31,280 nucleotides of DNA. It comes from Bacteroidales bacterium (GTDB lineage Bacteria; Bacteroidota; Bacteroidia; Bacteroidales; Bacteroidaceae). The position numbers were made by a program, and so were the translations under genes. Positions 16,535 through 24,653 of the stretch are shown here, piece by piece; within the stretch, counting starts at the first letter, position 1; every line of letters begins with the position of its first letter. Below the pieces are notes generated by a model that was not told the DNA's origin, ran no database searches, and worked only from the letters and a program-made list of their open reading frames with translations. The stretch is from assembly GCA_004557035.1 (NCBI GenBank), contig SFFB01000031.1, positions 1 through 31,280 on the forward strand, in the 5' to 3' direction.

Positions 16535-16673
16535 GACACTGGCGAGATATCCATCGTCAGTGTTTTCTTGTTTTGACTTGATTTTGAGCAAAATTGCCTC
16601 AATCTGTGAGCCGAAAGCCGGACCCTCGTAGTGAGTATTCTGCTTGATGAGTTGCGGAGGCTCGACCTGCGTA
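16535..16673. repeat. Dispersed repeat, copy A (about 139 bp)
   Basis: It matches 19715-19851 almost base for base after the hairpin loop, with only a few substitutions and a one-base gap. The copy begins with the terminator hairpin and continues with a segment that on the minus strand reads as an uninterrupted peptide (Q-L-I-K-Q-N-T-H-Y-E-G-P-A-F-G-S-Q-I-E-A). The same peptide is preserved in the other copy. It may be a remnant of an inserted element or of a coding 3' end. The two copies bracket the two thioredoxin-like genes. Confidence 0.8.
16536..16566. terminator. Terminator hairpin, possibly bidirectional
   Basis: ACACTGGCGA (16536-16545) pairs with TCGTCAGTGT (16554-16563) with one G-U pair and an 8-nt loop. 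It is followed by TTTT and preceded by an A run (16527-16534), so it could end transcription of the rightward sigma operon and of the leftward thioredoxin-like genes. It is the first part of a dispersed repeat. Confidence 0.7.
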
Positions 16674-16789
16674 GGCACCACCTTTGCCATCGAACTGCCG
16701 GCGTAGTCACAGGCTGCCGGACAAGGGGGCAAAAGGGCAACAGGGTCAAAGAGTCGAAGGGGCAAAAGAGTCAAAGAGAAAGGCAAGAA

Positions 16790-17869
16790 TTATCTACCAT
16801 TAAAAATTTCATCAAGCTTCTCCTCCAATTCCTGTTCGCGAAGCCCCGTCGCAATAATCTTCCCGTCGGGATCAATCAGTACTATTTCGGGAATGGCATT
16901 CACACCGTATATTTCGGATGCAATGGACTCCCACCCCTTTACGTCGGACAGTTGAATCCACGGCAGGTCAAGGCGGCGGATAGCGGACAGCCATGCCTCC
17001 CGCGTACGGTCGAGCGAGATGCCAATAATTTGCAGGCCGCGGCCCGCATACGTGTCGTACAATTTCTTCATCATAGGCATGGAGCCGACACAGGGAGCGC
17101 ACCACGAAGCCCAAAAATCAAGCAGCACATAATGCCCGTGCCCCACATATTCCGAGAGGCAGTGCAGGGAGCCTGTCGTATCGGGCAGCTCTATATCGTG
17201 GTAATCCTGACCGGGCAGCCGTTTCTGCATGGCCCGATAATACCTCCACACGCACTCCATGTCGGGGTGATGGGCGAAGGCGTATTCCTCCTTCATACAT
17301 TCGCTGAGCTGTTCGGGGGAAATCATACAGAACTTCCCTATTAGGGAAAGGTAATACACCGGGATGACATTGTCAAGGTTTTCCGCGATGGCTTTCCACA
17401 CCAGTTCCTCCAACCGCCCCTCCAATGAATCGCTGACGGTACGGTCAGCGTCCTCTTCGTGCAGCTGCAATTCGCTTTCTATGCTGTCACGCGCCAATTG
17501 GTAGCGGCTGAAACGCTTATTAAGCAGCGATCCCTCCACCACCGTGTTCGTACGGAAATCCACCGTCACCTGATTGGGCTGGTTGTCCACGATTAGTACC
17601 ATCCATCCGCCCTTTCCGTCCTCTATCTGTATGAACTTGTGCAGCGGCTGGCGGACGACAATGCGGAAGCGGCCCTTGTGCACCGGATACATTTTTCGGT
17701 CCGTATAGGGTCGTTCCTGAACAATGACGGAATCCGCGCCATCGCTGGCCCTACCCTCAATGACAAATTCAATCCGCTCGTCCGCAGCAGGCGTGAAGCC
17801 TTGTGCCCGTCCCGCCACAGCAAGGACGAGGGCAAGCACTACAATAATAATCCCTTTCCGGTTTTCCAT
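16790..17869 (-). CDS. TlpA-type thiol-disulfide oxidoreductase with N-terminal extension
   Basis: This 359-residue protein has a signal peptide (1-22). An N-terminal beta-rich domain (about 30-130) resembles the DUF4369-type region of Bacteroidota TlpA homologues, followed by a helical linker (about 130-215). The C-terminal thioredoxin fold (about 225-359) carries the redox motif WCAPC (Cys257, Cys260) and the cis-Pro loop NAIP (Pro327). It probably reduces or isomerises disulfides in the periplasm. It is transcribed leftward and is likely independent of, but related to, the next upstream gene, which has the same architecture. A promoter-like sequence lies in the 91-nt gap between them. Confidence 0.88.
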   Translation of the reverse strand: MENRKGIIIVVLALVLAVAGRAQGFTPAADERIEFVIEGRASDGADSVIVQERPYTDRKMYPVHKGRFRIVVRQPLHKFIQIEDGKGGWMVLIVDNQPNQVTVDFRTNTVVEGSLLNKRFSRYQLARDSIESELQLHEEDADRTVSDSLEGRLEELVWKAIAENLDNVIPVYYLSLIGKFCMISPEQLSECMKEEYAFAHHPDMECVWRYYRAMQKRLPGQDYHDIELPDTTGSLHCLSEYVGHGHYVLLDFWASWCAPCVGSMPMMKKLYDTYAGRGLQIIGISLDRTREAWLSAIRRLDLPWIQLSDVKGWESIASEIYGVNAIPEIVLIDPDGKIIATGLREQELEEKLDEIFNGR

Positions 17870-17897
17870 AGTCTTTTCGTAGCTGATAAACGCGGGG

Positions 17898-17929
17898 CTA
17901 AGTTAGTGCAAGGCGAGAGAATAGCAAAA
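17898..17929 (-). promoter_or_regulatory. Possible promoter of the TlpA-type gene
   Basis: On the minus strand TTTTG (17925-17929) is followed after 19 bases by TAACTTAG (17898-17905), six of eight positions of TAnnTTTG counting the Ns. It lies about 28 bases upstream of the start codon at 17869. Confidence 0.4.
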
Positions 17930-17960
17930 TGAAAAGCGCAGTTTCAATATAGTATGGTTC

Positions 17961-19628
17961 CTATTTCAGCAATTCGTCAAGTTTTGCTGCAGTGGGTGGA
18001 ACATTCTTCTCTACAATATTACCGTTCCTGTCAATAAGTAGTGTGAAAGGAATGGCGTTAAACTGGAACTTGTTGGTGAGGAGATTCCATTCGTCGGAAG
18101 AGATAAAGATGTGCTCGCCCTGGATGTTGTTATCGGTGAGGAACTTCTCGCTTGGTTCACGTGGAGAGTCTTTTTCGTTGCAGATATAGAGGAAACGGAC
18201 TGGAGCTTCTTTATATTGTTCAACGAGTGTACGCTGGTCGAGCATCCCCTTACGGCAAGGTCCGCATCCGATGCCCCAGAAGTCCATATAGATGACGTTG
18301 CCGGCATATTTCTCCTTCAGTGATTGAAAGAGCGAATCTCCCGGTGTAGGATTCGAAGCATCAATGCGAGCACTTCCTTCGCGCTCAATGACAAAACGGC
18401 GGTAGGTGTCCACGGCATGGTGGCAGATGGAAGGGTCGGTAAACTGTGGAATAGCTCCAGCCAATTCCTCTGCCTTGCGAGTGAGGAACCAGCCGTCAGA
18501 GCCCTCGAAGTCGAAGTCAAGGACGCGATGAAGCAAGCAGAGCTGCATCATGAAACCTGTATGGTCAAGCTTGAAACGCGAGCGGATACTGTCGCTGCAC
18601 ATGGAATAATAGTCTGCCACGGGAATCAAGCGTCCTTTATCGTATTCAAGCATCTCGCGGTGAAGCTCAGGGTCGTAGTTGTATGGCAGGATAAAATTTT
18701 CCTTGTAAGAGCCCAACTCGACGGAGTCTGTTGACTTGCTCCATCTTTCCATATCGTTTGCCAGGTACAAGTATGCGTTGAGTACATAGAATTCCATATT
18801 GTTGACGACACCGCCGCCATCAGCTGCGAGGATCATCAATGGATTGTCCATCAAATAGGACTGCCTTGCCGAAAGAAAATCGAAGAATGAGTCAGAGGAA
18901 ATCGTCAGGGCTGGATTAGGCTTTCTGTCCTCGCTCCTTGTTCTCCACCACCACTGATGTAATGCCACAAGTGCTTGTTCCAGCGGCATGGCCAGGAGAC
19001 TTGTTTTCAACACGTCCTTTGCGTAGTCTGAGCAGCCGTTTAGCAAGGTGATGGTGTCGGCATCTATGGCACTGGCTATTCGGTCGAGTTCCCTGACCTT
19101 GCGGTTTTTCCACTCCAGCATGAATTCACGGTTCATTTCCTCCCATGGCGTTCGTGTTTCCTTCGAAGCGAACTGAGTCTCCAACCGTGGCCAGACGCTG
19201 TTCACCTCGCCAGTGGCGCCACTGCCCGAGATTGTTGTTTCATCCCCTGTGCCATGAATCAATAAATCCAAAGTGTCACCAACAGCGATAAAAGCAGGCG
19301 GAATTTCTGCACCATCGAAGTAAACCCATCCTGAATGCGGCAGACTAATCAGTTCAAGAAAAGAACCATCGGGTTCGATGTTAATCGTTCTGACGAAAGC
19401 TTGATTCGAGAACAGGTCAGTCCCTGTCACATTGAAAGTTGAGAAGCTGTGTTCCGTCCGATTGACAAAACGCCCCTTGACTATTGCTTTTCCTGCATGG
19501 AAGTGGTATTCATCTATGGCCCCCGATGGGTAGCCCTTGAGCCTAGCTTTAATTGCAGGCTTCTTCTCTCTTGCCATGCAGCAAGTAAAAGTCAATACTG
19601 CGAGCATTGCGGTGATGATTGTTTTCAT
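17961..19628 (-). CDS. Thioredoxin-like periplasmic protein with large N-terminal domain
   Basis: This 555-residue exported protein has a signal peptide (1-19, with CCMA at its end, so a lipoprotein is also possible). The first 420 residues form a poorly conserved beta and helical region of the kind found on Bacteroidota TlpA-like proteins. The C-terminal thioredoxin fold (about 430-555) has the active site CGPC (Cys455, Cys458) in 'DFWGIGCGPC' and the cis-Pro loop NAIP (Pro527). The preceding residue is Gly in place of the more usual Trp. It probably acts in periplasmic disulfide chemistry. It lies upstream of the second TlpA-like gene in the same orientation. Confidence 0.82.
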   Translation of the reverse strand: MKTIITAMLAVLTFTCCMAREKKPAIKARLKGYPSGAIDEYHFHAGKAIVKGRFVNRTEHSFSTFNVTGTDLFSNQAFVRTINIEPDGSFLELISLPHSGWVYFDGAEIPPAFIAVGDTLDLLIHGTGDETTISGSGATGEVNSVWPRLETQFASKETRTPWEEMNREFMLEWKNRKVRELDRIASAIDADTITLLNGCSDYAKDVLKTSLLAMPLEQALVALHQWWWRTRSEDRKPNPALTISSDSFFDFLSARQSYLMDNPLMILAADGGGVVNNMEFYVLNAYLYLANDMERWSKSTDSVELGSYKENFILPYNYDPELHREMLEYDKGRLIPVADYYSMCSDSIRSRFKLDHTGFMMQLCLLHRVLDFDFEGSDGWFLTRKAEELAGAIPQFTDPSICHHAVDTYRRFVIEREGSARIDASNPTPGDSLFQSLKEKYAGNVIYMDFWGIGCGPCRKGMLDQRTLVEQYKEAPVRFLYICNEKDSPREPSEKFLTDNNIQGEHIFISSDEWNLLTNKFQFNAIPFTLLIDRNGNIVEKNVPPTAAKLDELLK

Positions 19629-19714
19629 ACGAAAATTATTTGTACCGTTTTAGTGTATAACGGCTGTTTTTACTTTGTTTTATGTATTCTCTGAGCTCGG
19701 GGAAAAACGCATAG

Positions 19715-19851
19715 GACACTGGCGATATAATACCGTCAGTGTCCTACATTTGACTTGATTTTGAGCAAGAATTGCCTCAATCTGTGAGCCGAAAGCCGGA
19801 CTCTCGTAGTGAGTATTCTGCTTGATGAGTTGCGGAGGCCCGACCTGCGTA
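19715..19851. repeat. Dispersed repeat, copy B (about 137 bp)
   Basis: This is the second copy of the repeat at 16535-16673. Its hairpin is longer: TAGGACACTGGCG (19712-19724) pairs with CGTCAGTGTCCTA (19734-19746). The outer bases differ from copy A on both sides yet still pair, and the loop differs. There is no T run, so it is a poor terminator. It lies upstream of the thioredoxin-like gene, between it and the mobile element. Confidence 0.8.
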
Positions 19852-20141
19852 AAGCATTGATCAAGTGCAACTTTATCTGTCAAAATGCTTGTTCTGACGT
19901 GAACAGATAAAATTCAAATTCTCCCAAATTCCAACGCTTTTGTCTGACTTCTGTCTGACTTTTCGCTGGGTAAAAGATGGAAAAACGTAGATTCTACAAT
20001 TGACTTTTTACGCCTGCAAAGGTAAAAATTTATAAACAAATTCGCAGCAAAATCAGAGCGATTTTTGCTGCGGATTTTTCCTTGATTTTTACCCTCATTT
20101 TTGAAGCGTTCTTGTCTGAGTTTTTACCGTGCCTTTTTGCC
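19852..20141. other. Non-coding border between chromosome genes and mobile element
   Basis: It holds a 9-bp inverted repeat TTTATCTGT (19872-19880) / ACAGATAAA (19903-19911), and a tandem pair of TGTCTGACTT (19941-19950 and 19952-19961; period 11). These could be recombinase-binding or border sequences of the element, but no matching copy is seen at the right side. The minus strand has a 40-codon open frame ending near 19880 with no start codon, perhaps the end of a lost gene. Confidence 0.45.
20043..20072 (-). terminator. Hairpin behind the repressor gene
   Basis: CGCAGCAAAATC (20043-20054) pairs with GATTTTTGCTGCG (20060-20072) with one bulge and a 5-nt loop. It lies 70 nt downstream of the leftward repressor gene. 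A short A/T-rich tract follows on that strand, so it may end its transcript. Confidence 0.5.
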
Positions 20142-20549
20142 TCATTTCTTCTTCGCAAGTTGAGCCTCCAAACAGGCTATCCTTGCTTCCAACTCGGCAA
20201 TCACACGTTCGGACAAACGCGCCTCGCGCTGGGAACTCTCTATTTTGTCCTTGATGCTCTGCTCCAGCAAAGCCAACGCTTTGTCCACTCCTTCGGAGCA
20301 GTTGAAGCTGTTGTGGTTGTCCACGTTGCCGCAGAAGTAACCCTTTGCCCCACGCTCCCCTTCATCGAAGAAGTAAGACACGGAAACTCCTAATACTGAG
20401 GCCACTTTGTCCAAACTCTCCGCTGTCGGGTTATTGTTCATGAAGTTCGTCACCGAGTTGGGCTGCTTCCAGCCCATCTGTTCCATCAAGTCGCGCTGGC
20501 TCATGTGTTTCTTCGCCAGCAGCTCTTTTAACCTGCTTCCTAAATACAT
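20142..20549 (-). CDS. XRE-family repressor-like regulator with coiled-coil tail
   Basis: This is a 135-residue protein. The N-terminal helix-turn-helix (about 5-60; 'LKELLAKKHMSQRDLMEQMGWKQPNSVTNFMNN...AESLDKVASVLGVSVSYFF') is of the XRE/cI type. The middle (60-85) carries two Cys. The C-terminal 45 residues are a predicted coiled coil rich in Glu/Lys/Leu (ELEARIACLEAQLAKKK), suited to dimerisation. It is transcribed away from the primase operon, the classic layout of a phage or mobile-element repressor. A TACA-N4-TGTA palindrome overlaps its own start codon, which suggests autoregulation. Confidence 0.82.
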   Translation of the reverse strand: MYLGSRLKELLAKKHMSQRDLMEQMGWKQPNSVTNFMNNNPTAESLDKVASVLGVSVSYFFDEGERGAKGYFCGNVDNHNSFNCSEGVDKALALLEQSIKDKIESSQREARLSERVIAELEARIACLEAQLAKKK

Positions 20550-20556
20550 AGTTGTA
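20545..20556. promoter_or_regulatory. Candidate operator 1 over the repressor start codon
   Basis: TACATAGTTGTA has arms TACA and TGTA separated by four bases, the same plan as the site at 20626-20637. It overlaps the first codon of the XRE gene (ATG at 20547-20549 on the minus strand), so binding could block repressor expression. Confidence 0.4.
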
Positions 20557-20589
20557 TCTAATTTTGTTTACATTTATTACGCAATCGTA

Positions 20590-20620
20590 CTTGTTTATAC
20601 TACAATTATGTGTATATTTG
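20590..20620 (+). promoter_or_regulatory. Rightward promoter of the mobile-element replication genes
   Basis: CTTG at 20590-20593, a 19-base spacer and TATATTTG at 20613-20620 give a strong Bacteroidota-type promoter. Its start would lie near 20627, inside candidate operator 2. A looser TACA-N6-TGTA palindrome (20601-20614) lies between the -33 and -7 boxes. Confidence 0.65.
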
Positions 20621-20625
20621 CTGAG

Positions 20626-20637
20626 TACAAACTTGTA
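20626..20637. promoter_or_regulatory. Candidate operator 2 at the rightward start site
   Basis: TACAAACTTGTA has TACA/TGTA arms (extended to TACAA/TTGTA) around a short centre. It covers the predicted start point of the rightward promoter, the right place for repression by the divergent XRE protein. Confidence 0.45.
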
Positions 20638-20645
20638 TTTAAGTG

Positions 20646-20653
20646 CAAAGGTA
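20646..20653 (-). promoter_or_regulatory. -7 element of the repressor promoter
   Basis: TACCTTTG on the minus strand matches TAnnTTTG. No clear -33 box lies at the usual distance. The start would be near 20639, about 90 nt upstream of the repressor ATG and next to operator 2. Confidence 0.45.
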
Positions 20654-20729
20654 GTTATTATAAACAATCTATCGCACATTATTGGTTACAATTTTACTTA
20701 CAAATTTATATTCAAATTTATACACAATT

Positions 20730-20948
20730 ATGGCTACATCTGCTAACACCCTACCCGTCAGGGATTTCTACGATTCTTTGCCCGCTGAGGACAAAAAATC
20801 CTTCCGGGAGAATGTCCGAGTTCTGTCCGGACTGGAGTACTACCAGTTCACTTACAGACTGCGCAACAACACCTGGACGCCCCTCGAACTGCGTGCCATC
20901 AACAAGTATGTCAACAAACGAGGCTACGGCGTAGTCTTGATTAGCTAA
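20730..20948 (+). CDS. Small protein before the primase-helicase (72 aa)
   Basis: The ATG at 20730 (MATSANTLPVRDFYDSL...) is preferred over an earlier in-frame codon because the residues before it are a translated AT-rich promoter region. The protein is soluble, rich in charged and aromatic residues (EYYQFTYRLRNN), and has no recognised domain. It starts about 100 nt behind the rightward promoter and ends 12 nt before the primase gene, so it is the first gene of the replication operon. An early regulator of Cro type or a replication accessory protein is possible; neither is shown. Confidence 0.65.
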   Translation: MATSANTLPVRDFYDSLPAEDKKSFRENVRVLSGLEYYQFTYRLRNNTWTPLELRAINKYVNKRGYGVVLIS

Positions 20949-20960
20949 TGCCTTGCCGCC

Positions 20961-23900
20961 ATGATTAGCCAAGAAACCATTGACACCGTACTTGACAGGG
21001 CGGACATCGTTTCCTTGGTAAAGGAATACGTGCCCGACCTTGCCAAGAAAGGCGTGGACTATGTCTGCCGCTGTCCGTTCCACGATGAACGGACAGCGTC
21101 TTTCCACGTGTCCCCGGCAAGGCAGTCTTGGCATTGCTTCGGTGCGTGCGCCGAAGGCGGCAACGCCATCGGCTTTTTGATGAAAATCGAGGCACTCACC
21201 TTCCCGCAGGCGGTGCAGAGGCTCGCCAAGCGGTACGGGGTGGAGTGCTACGAGGCGCAGGAAACGGACGATGCACGCGAGCAACGACTGCATAGGGAGG
21301 CCATGTGGGGCATCAATGAACGCGCGGCGGTTTACTATGCAGAACGCCTGTACAGCCCCGAGGGAAAGGATGCACTCGCCTACGCCGTGGAACGCTTCGG
21401 CGAGGACTTCGTCCGCAAGGCCGGGCTCGGCTTCGCGGACGCGCAGCCACGCTCCTTCTGCGACTGGGCCATCGGCCACGGAGAAAACATTGACCTTCTG
21501 CTGCAAACCAGCCTTATCGGCTGCAACGAGCAGAAGGGTTCTTATTATGATTTCTTCCGCAACCGACTGCTCTTCCCCATCCGCGACCGCAGCCGCCACG
21601 TGCTGGGTTTCACCGCACGCGACCTCTCGGGGGAAAACGAGTGCAAGTACCTCAATTCCAAGGAAAGCCCTGCCTACCACAAGAAGGAGTCCGTGTTCGG
21701 CATTGATGCCGCGTGGCGCGAAGCCGCACGCAAGGAATTGTTCTTTTGCGTGGAAGGCGCGCCGGACGTGGCACGGATGCAAGCGGTCGGCATCTATAAC
21801 GCGGTCGCCCCGCTCGGCGGGGCATGGACCAAAGAGCAGTTGGCTATCCTCCGCAAGGCTGCGGACTGCCTCTGTTTCATAAACGATGCTGACCCGCCCA
21901 AGCAGGGCGAGGAATACGGAGCGGGCATCGCCTACGTCATGAAGAACGGACGGCTCGCACTGGAACAGGGCTTTGCCGTGTCCGTCCGGGAACTGCCTTT
22001 GGCCGCTGGCTGCCAAAAGCAAGATCCTGGCTCGTTCTTCACTTCCGCTGCACAACTTGACCTCCTCAAGGAAGAGGAGTTCGTGCTGTGGTGTGCGCAG
22101 AAGTGGTGGCGGGCGGATGCCAACCCCAACCGCAAGGCCGAGAACATGAAGCGCATCGCGGAACTCGCCTCCTTTATAAGGGACGAAACCCGCCTGGAGA
22201 TGCTGCTGGCCGAACTCATCAAGCTCAACAAGGGCAAGGAAGCCTGGCGTAACATCATCCGCCGTGAATACTGGTCAAGGCTGGAGGCAAGGAAGAATGC
22301 CGACCCGCGCGAGGTGAACCTGCGCAAGTACGGCTTCTCCGAAAACCGTGGCTGTTACTTCGGCTTCACGGACAAGGGCGATGTCCTTTGGAGCAACTTT
22401 ACCATGCGCCCGCTTTACCACATCATTGACAACGAACGCCCCCACAGGCTCTATGAGTTGCAGGCTGCGGGCAGCAAGCAAAAAATCCTCCTCGACCTCG
22501 ATATGGAGGAGCTGGTTTCCATCGGCAAGTTCCGCAAGAAACTCGAAGGATTGGGCAATTTCATTTGGTCGGGCAACGAGAATGATATGATAAAACTCAA
22601 ATCCTATCTCTACGACAACACGGAAACCGCGCAGATGGTCACGCAGATGGGCTGGAACAACGCGGGCTTCTATGCCTGGGGCAACGGCATTTGGGTGGAC
22701 GGTAGTTTCCGCCTTGCCGACGACTACGGCATTGTCGCCACGGGGGACGACAAGCAGACCCGGTACTGGTTCATCCCTGCCGCCGCCAAGAGCGGGGACA
22801 GCGCTGCCGCCTACGAACGGCAGCGCAAGTTCGTCCACCGCTCCCTGCAAAACATCAAGTTCGGGGATTATATGGCCGACTTCGTGGCCGTTCACGGCGA
22901 CAACGGAAAAATCGGCCTATGCTATTGGCTGGCCTCGCTCTTCCGCGACATCGTCACGGGAGCGACACGTTCTTTCCCCATCCTTAACCTCTTCGGGCCG
23001 AAAGGGTCGGGAAAGACCGAACTGGGCGCAGCCCTTATGGCTTTCTTTGTCGCCGACAACAAAGCCCCGAACTTGAAGAACTCCACGCCCATCGCGCTCA
23101 ATGATGATGTGGCTTACGTCTGCAATGCACTCGTGCATTTTGACGAATATAAAAACGACCTCAATCCCAAGATGATTGAGTTCCTCAAAGGGCTGTATGA
23201 CGGGGTCGGACGCACCAAAATGGGCGGCGCGAACTACGGCGACCGCAAGATGACCTCCGTCAAGACCGGGGTCATCATGTCGGGGCAGGAAATACCTACC
23301 GCCGACATCGCCCTGTTCCACCGCTGCATCTTCCTGCCCTTCCTGCGCTCTGAGTTCACGCTGGAAGAGCGGAAAAGGTTTGCCGACCTCCGCGCCATAC
23401 AGGAAAAGGGACTGACAGACCTCACGCTTACCGTGCTGGAGCACCGCCAGCGCGTGCAGGGTTGCTTCCTTTCCCAATACACAGAGGTATGCACCCAAAT
23501 CAACGCCCTTACCCACAATGCGCCGCTGGAAACGCGCATCGTGGAGAACTGGGCCAAGCCCTTGGCCGTCTTCCGTTGCCTGGAAGACCGCCTACGCTTC
23601 CCCTTCTCCTACGATGAACTGCTCCTGCTTTCCGTGCAGGGCATCACCAAGCAGAACGCAATGAGCGGCGAGGGCAACGAACTGGCGCACTTTTGGCGAA
23701 CCATCATGTACCTGCGCGACAACGGCGACCTATACGAGAAGGGGGACTACCACATCAAGTCCTACCAGCGCTTCTCTTCCGACATCATCCAAAACCGCGT
23801 TTTCGCAGAACCGCGCCCCATCCTCCTGCTCAATACGAGCCGCGTCTTCATGCTCTACAAGGAGGCCGCAAGGCGTTCGGGAGACAAGATTATCCCCGAT

Positions 23901-24188
23901 GACGCACTGCGGGAGTACATCAAGAACTGCGACTACTTTCTCGGCTACCTCAAAAGCGTGCGCTTCATTTCCTTTGTCAATGGCTACGAGCAGAAGGAAC
24001 AGGACGCTTCGGGGGCTATGCGCCCCGTTTCCCGCGTCACGCGTGCCATGGCCTTTGACTATGAGATACTCAAAGAAAAATACGGCATCACATTGGAGGC
24101 TTCCACCTCAACGCTCTCGCCTACGGACGATGAACGTATGGAGGAAGCCCCAAGCCCGGCTCCCCGGGAGCCGCAAATGCCGTTCTGA
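20961..24188 (+). CDS. Primase-helicase fusion of a mobile element
   Basis: This is a 1075-residue replication protein. The N-terminal CHC2-type zinc finger has Cys38, His41, Cys59 and Cys63 (CPFH...CFGAC; three instead of two residues separate the last two Cys). A TOPRIM-like domain follows at about 255-330, with the acidic residue in VEGAPDV and the D-x-D of NDADPP, giving a DnaG-like primase. A long middle region leads to a P-loop ATPase with Walker A GPKGSGKT (about 680-687) and Walker B VHFDEY (about 725), of the kind found in phage-type replicative helicases. Such fusions prime and unwind DNA in phages and integrative elements. It lies in one operon with the 72-residue protein upstream and is followed by two terminators and an iteron array, consistent with replication from a nearby origin. 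Confidence 0.88.
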   Translation: MISQETIDTVLDRADIVSLVKEYVPDLAKKGVDYVCRCPFHDERTASFHVSPARQSWHCFGACAEGGNAIGFLMKIEALTFPQAVQRLAKRYGVECYEAQETDDAREQRLHREAMWGINERAAVYYAERLYSPEGKDALAYAVERFGEDFVRKAGLGFADAQPRSFCDWAIGHGENIDLLLQTSLIGCNEQKGSYYDFFRNRLLFPIRDRSRHVLGFTARDLSGENECKYLNSKESPAYHKKESVFGIDAAWREAARKELFFCVEGAPDVARMQAVGIYNAVAPLGGAWTKEQLAILRKAADCLCFINDADPPKQGEEYGAGIAYVMKNGRLALEQGFAVSVRELPLAAGCQKQDPGSFFTSAAQLDLLKEEEFVLWCAQKWWRADANPNRKAENMKRIAELASFIRDETRLEMLLAELIKLNKGKEAWRNIIRREYWSRLEARKNADPREVNLRKYGFSENRGCYFGFTDKGDVLWSNFTMRPLYHIIDNERPHRLYELQAAGSKQKILLDLDMEELVSIGKFRKKLEGLGNFIWSGNENDMIKLKSYLYDNTETAQMVTQMGWNNAGFYAWGNGIWVDGSFRLADDYGIVATGDDKQTRYWFIPAAAKSGDSAAAYERQRKFVHRSLQNIKFGDYMADFVAVHGDNGKIGLCYWLASLFRDIVTGATRSFPILNLFGPKGSGKTELGAALMAFFVADNKAPNLKNSTPIALNDDVAYVCNALVHFDEYKNDLNPKMIEFLKGLYDGVGRTKMGGANYGDRKMTSVKTGVIMSGQEIPTADIALFHRCIFLPFLRSEFTLEERKRFADLRAIQEKGLTDLTLTVLEHRQRVQGCFLSQYTEVCTQINALTHNAPLETRIVENWAKPLAVFRCLEDRLRFPFSYDELLLLSVQGITKQNAMSGEGNELAHFWRTIMYLRDNGDLYEKGDYHIKSYQRFSSDIIQNRVFAEPRPILLLNTSRVFMLYKEAARRSGDKIIPDDALREYIKNCDYFLGYLKSVRFISFVNGYEQKEQDASGAMRPVSRVTRAMAFDYEILKEKYGITLEASTSTLSPTDDERMEEAPSPAPREPQMPF

Positions 24189-24219
24189 AAAAAGAAATTC
24201 TTCCGTCATGGAAAAGCCC

Positions 24220-24328
24220 CGCACATTTGTGCTTCTACATTTGACCTGGAGTCGGCCTGCCGTGAGGCACGCCGGCTTTTTTCCTTGCCTTGCGCTGGCG
24301 CGAGGCCGGAAACAGGACCAAATGTGCG
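24220..24328. repeat. 10-bp inverted repeat around the primase terminator
   Basis: CGCACATTTG (24220-24229) and CAAATGTGCG (24319-24328) are perfect inverted copies. They enclose the first terminator, so the whole region could fold into one larger structure. Confidence 0.55.
24251..24282 (+). terminator. Terminator 1 behind the primase-helicase
   Basis: GTCGGCCTGCC (24251-24261) and GGCACGCCGGC (24266-24276) form an 11-position stem with one mismatch, one G-U pair and a GTGA loop, followed by six T residues. Confidence 0.85.
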
Positions 24329-24334
24329 AAAACC

Positions 24335-24356
24335 GTGCGTGGCGCACCTCTTTTTT
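24335..24356 (+). terminator. Terminator 2 behind the primase-helicase
   Basis: GTGCG (24335-24339) pairs with CGCAC (24343-24347) around a 3-nt loop. A run of six T residues at 24351-24356 follows. Confidence 0.6.
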
Positions 24357-24375
24357 CAGACCAACCCCAAAACAG

Positions 24376-24588
24376 GTAACTACACTAACTACATTTGCCT
24401 ACAATGATAAAAAGTATTGAGTATCATAGATTTAGAGAGCAAAATTTTGTAGGCAGGAACGCAAATCCTTGCCTACATCTGCCTACAAAATTTCCTTCTC
24501 GCTGGCGGCGGCTGCCTACACTGCCTACATTTTCAAGAATGAAAAGTGCTGATTTCCAGCATGTAGTCAATGTAGGCAAATGTAGTTA
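24376..24588. repeat. Iteron array with nested inverted repeats (candidate origin or control locus)
   Basis: The octamer TGCCTACA or its complement TGTAGGCA occurs seven times: direct at 24396, 24470, 24480, 24513 and 24522, inverted at 24448 and 24571. A one-mismatch copy lies at 24562. TAACTACA occurs at 24377 and 24386, its complement at 24581. The outer arms TAACTACATTTGCCTACA (24386-24403) and TGTAGGCAAATGTAGTTA (24571-24588) are perfect 18-bp inverted repeats. Inside them AAATTTTGTAGGCA (24442-24455) and TGCCTACAAAATTT (24480-24493) are perfect 14-bp inverted repeats. Neighbouring copies are spaced 9-10 bp, so they sit on one helix face. The position next to a primase-helicase gene suggests a replication origin; an operator for the downstream genes is the alternative. 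Confidence 0.8.
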
Positions 24589-24653
24589 CCCAAACGCTTA
24601 CGTGTGCGCGCGCGAGCGCTTTCCTTTGTTTAATCCCTCATTCCGATAGTCCC

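Noticed and set aside
19680..19883. Small minus-strand gene with the Q-L-I-K-Q-N-T-H-Y peptide
   Set aside because: The shared peptide occurs in both repeat copies, but the flanking translations differ and neither frame has a sensible start, so I call it a repeat or remnant and not a gene.
20751..22055. 434-codon open frame on the minus strand
   Set aside because: It lies antisense to the primase-helicase, whose zinc finger and TOPRIM motifs are clear. The reverse translation has no family features.
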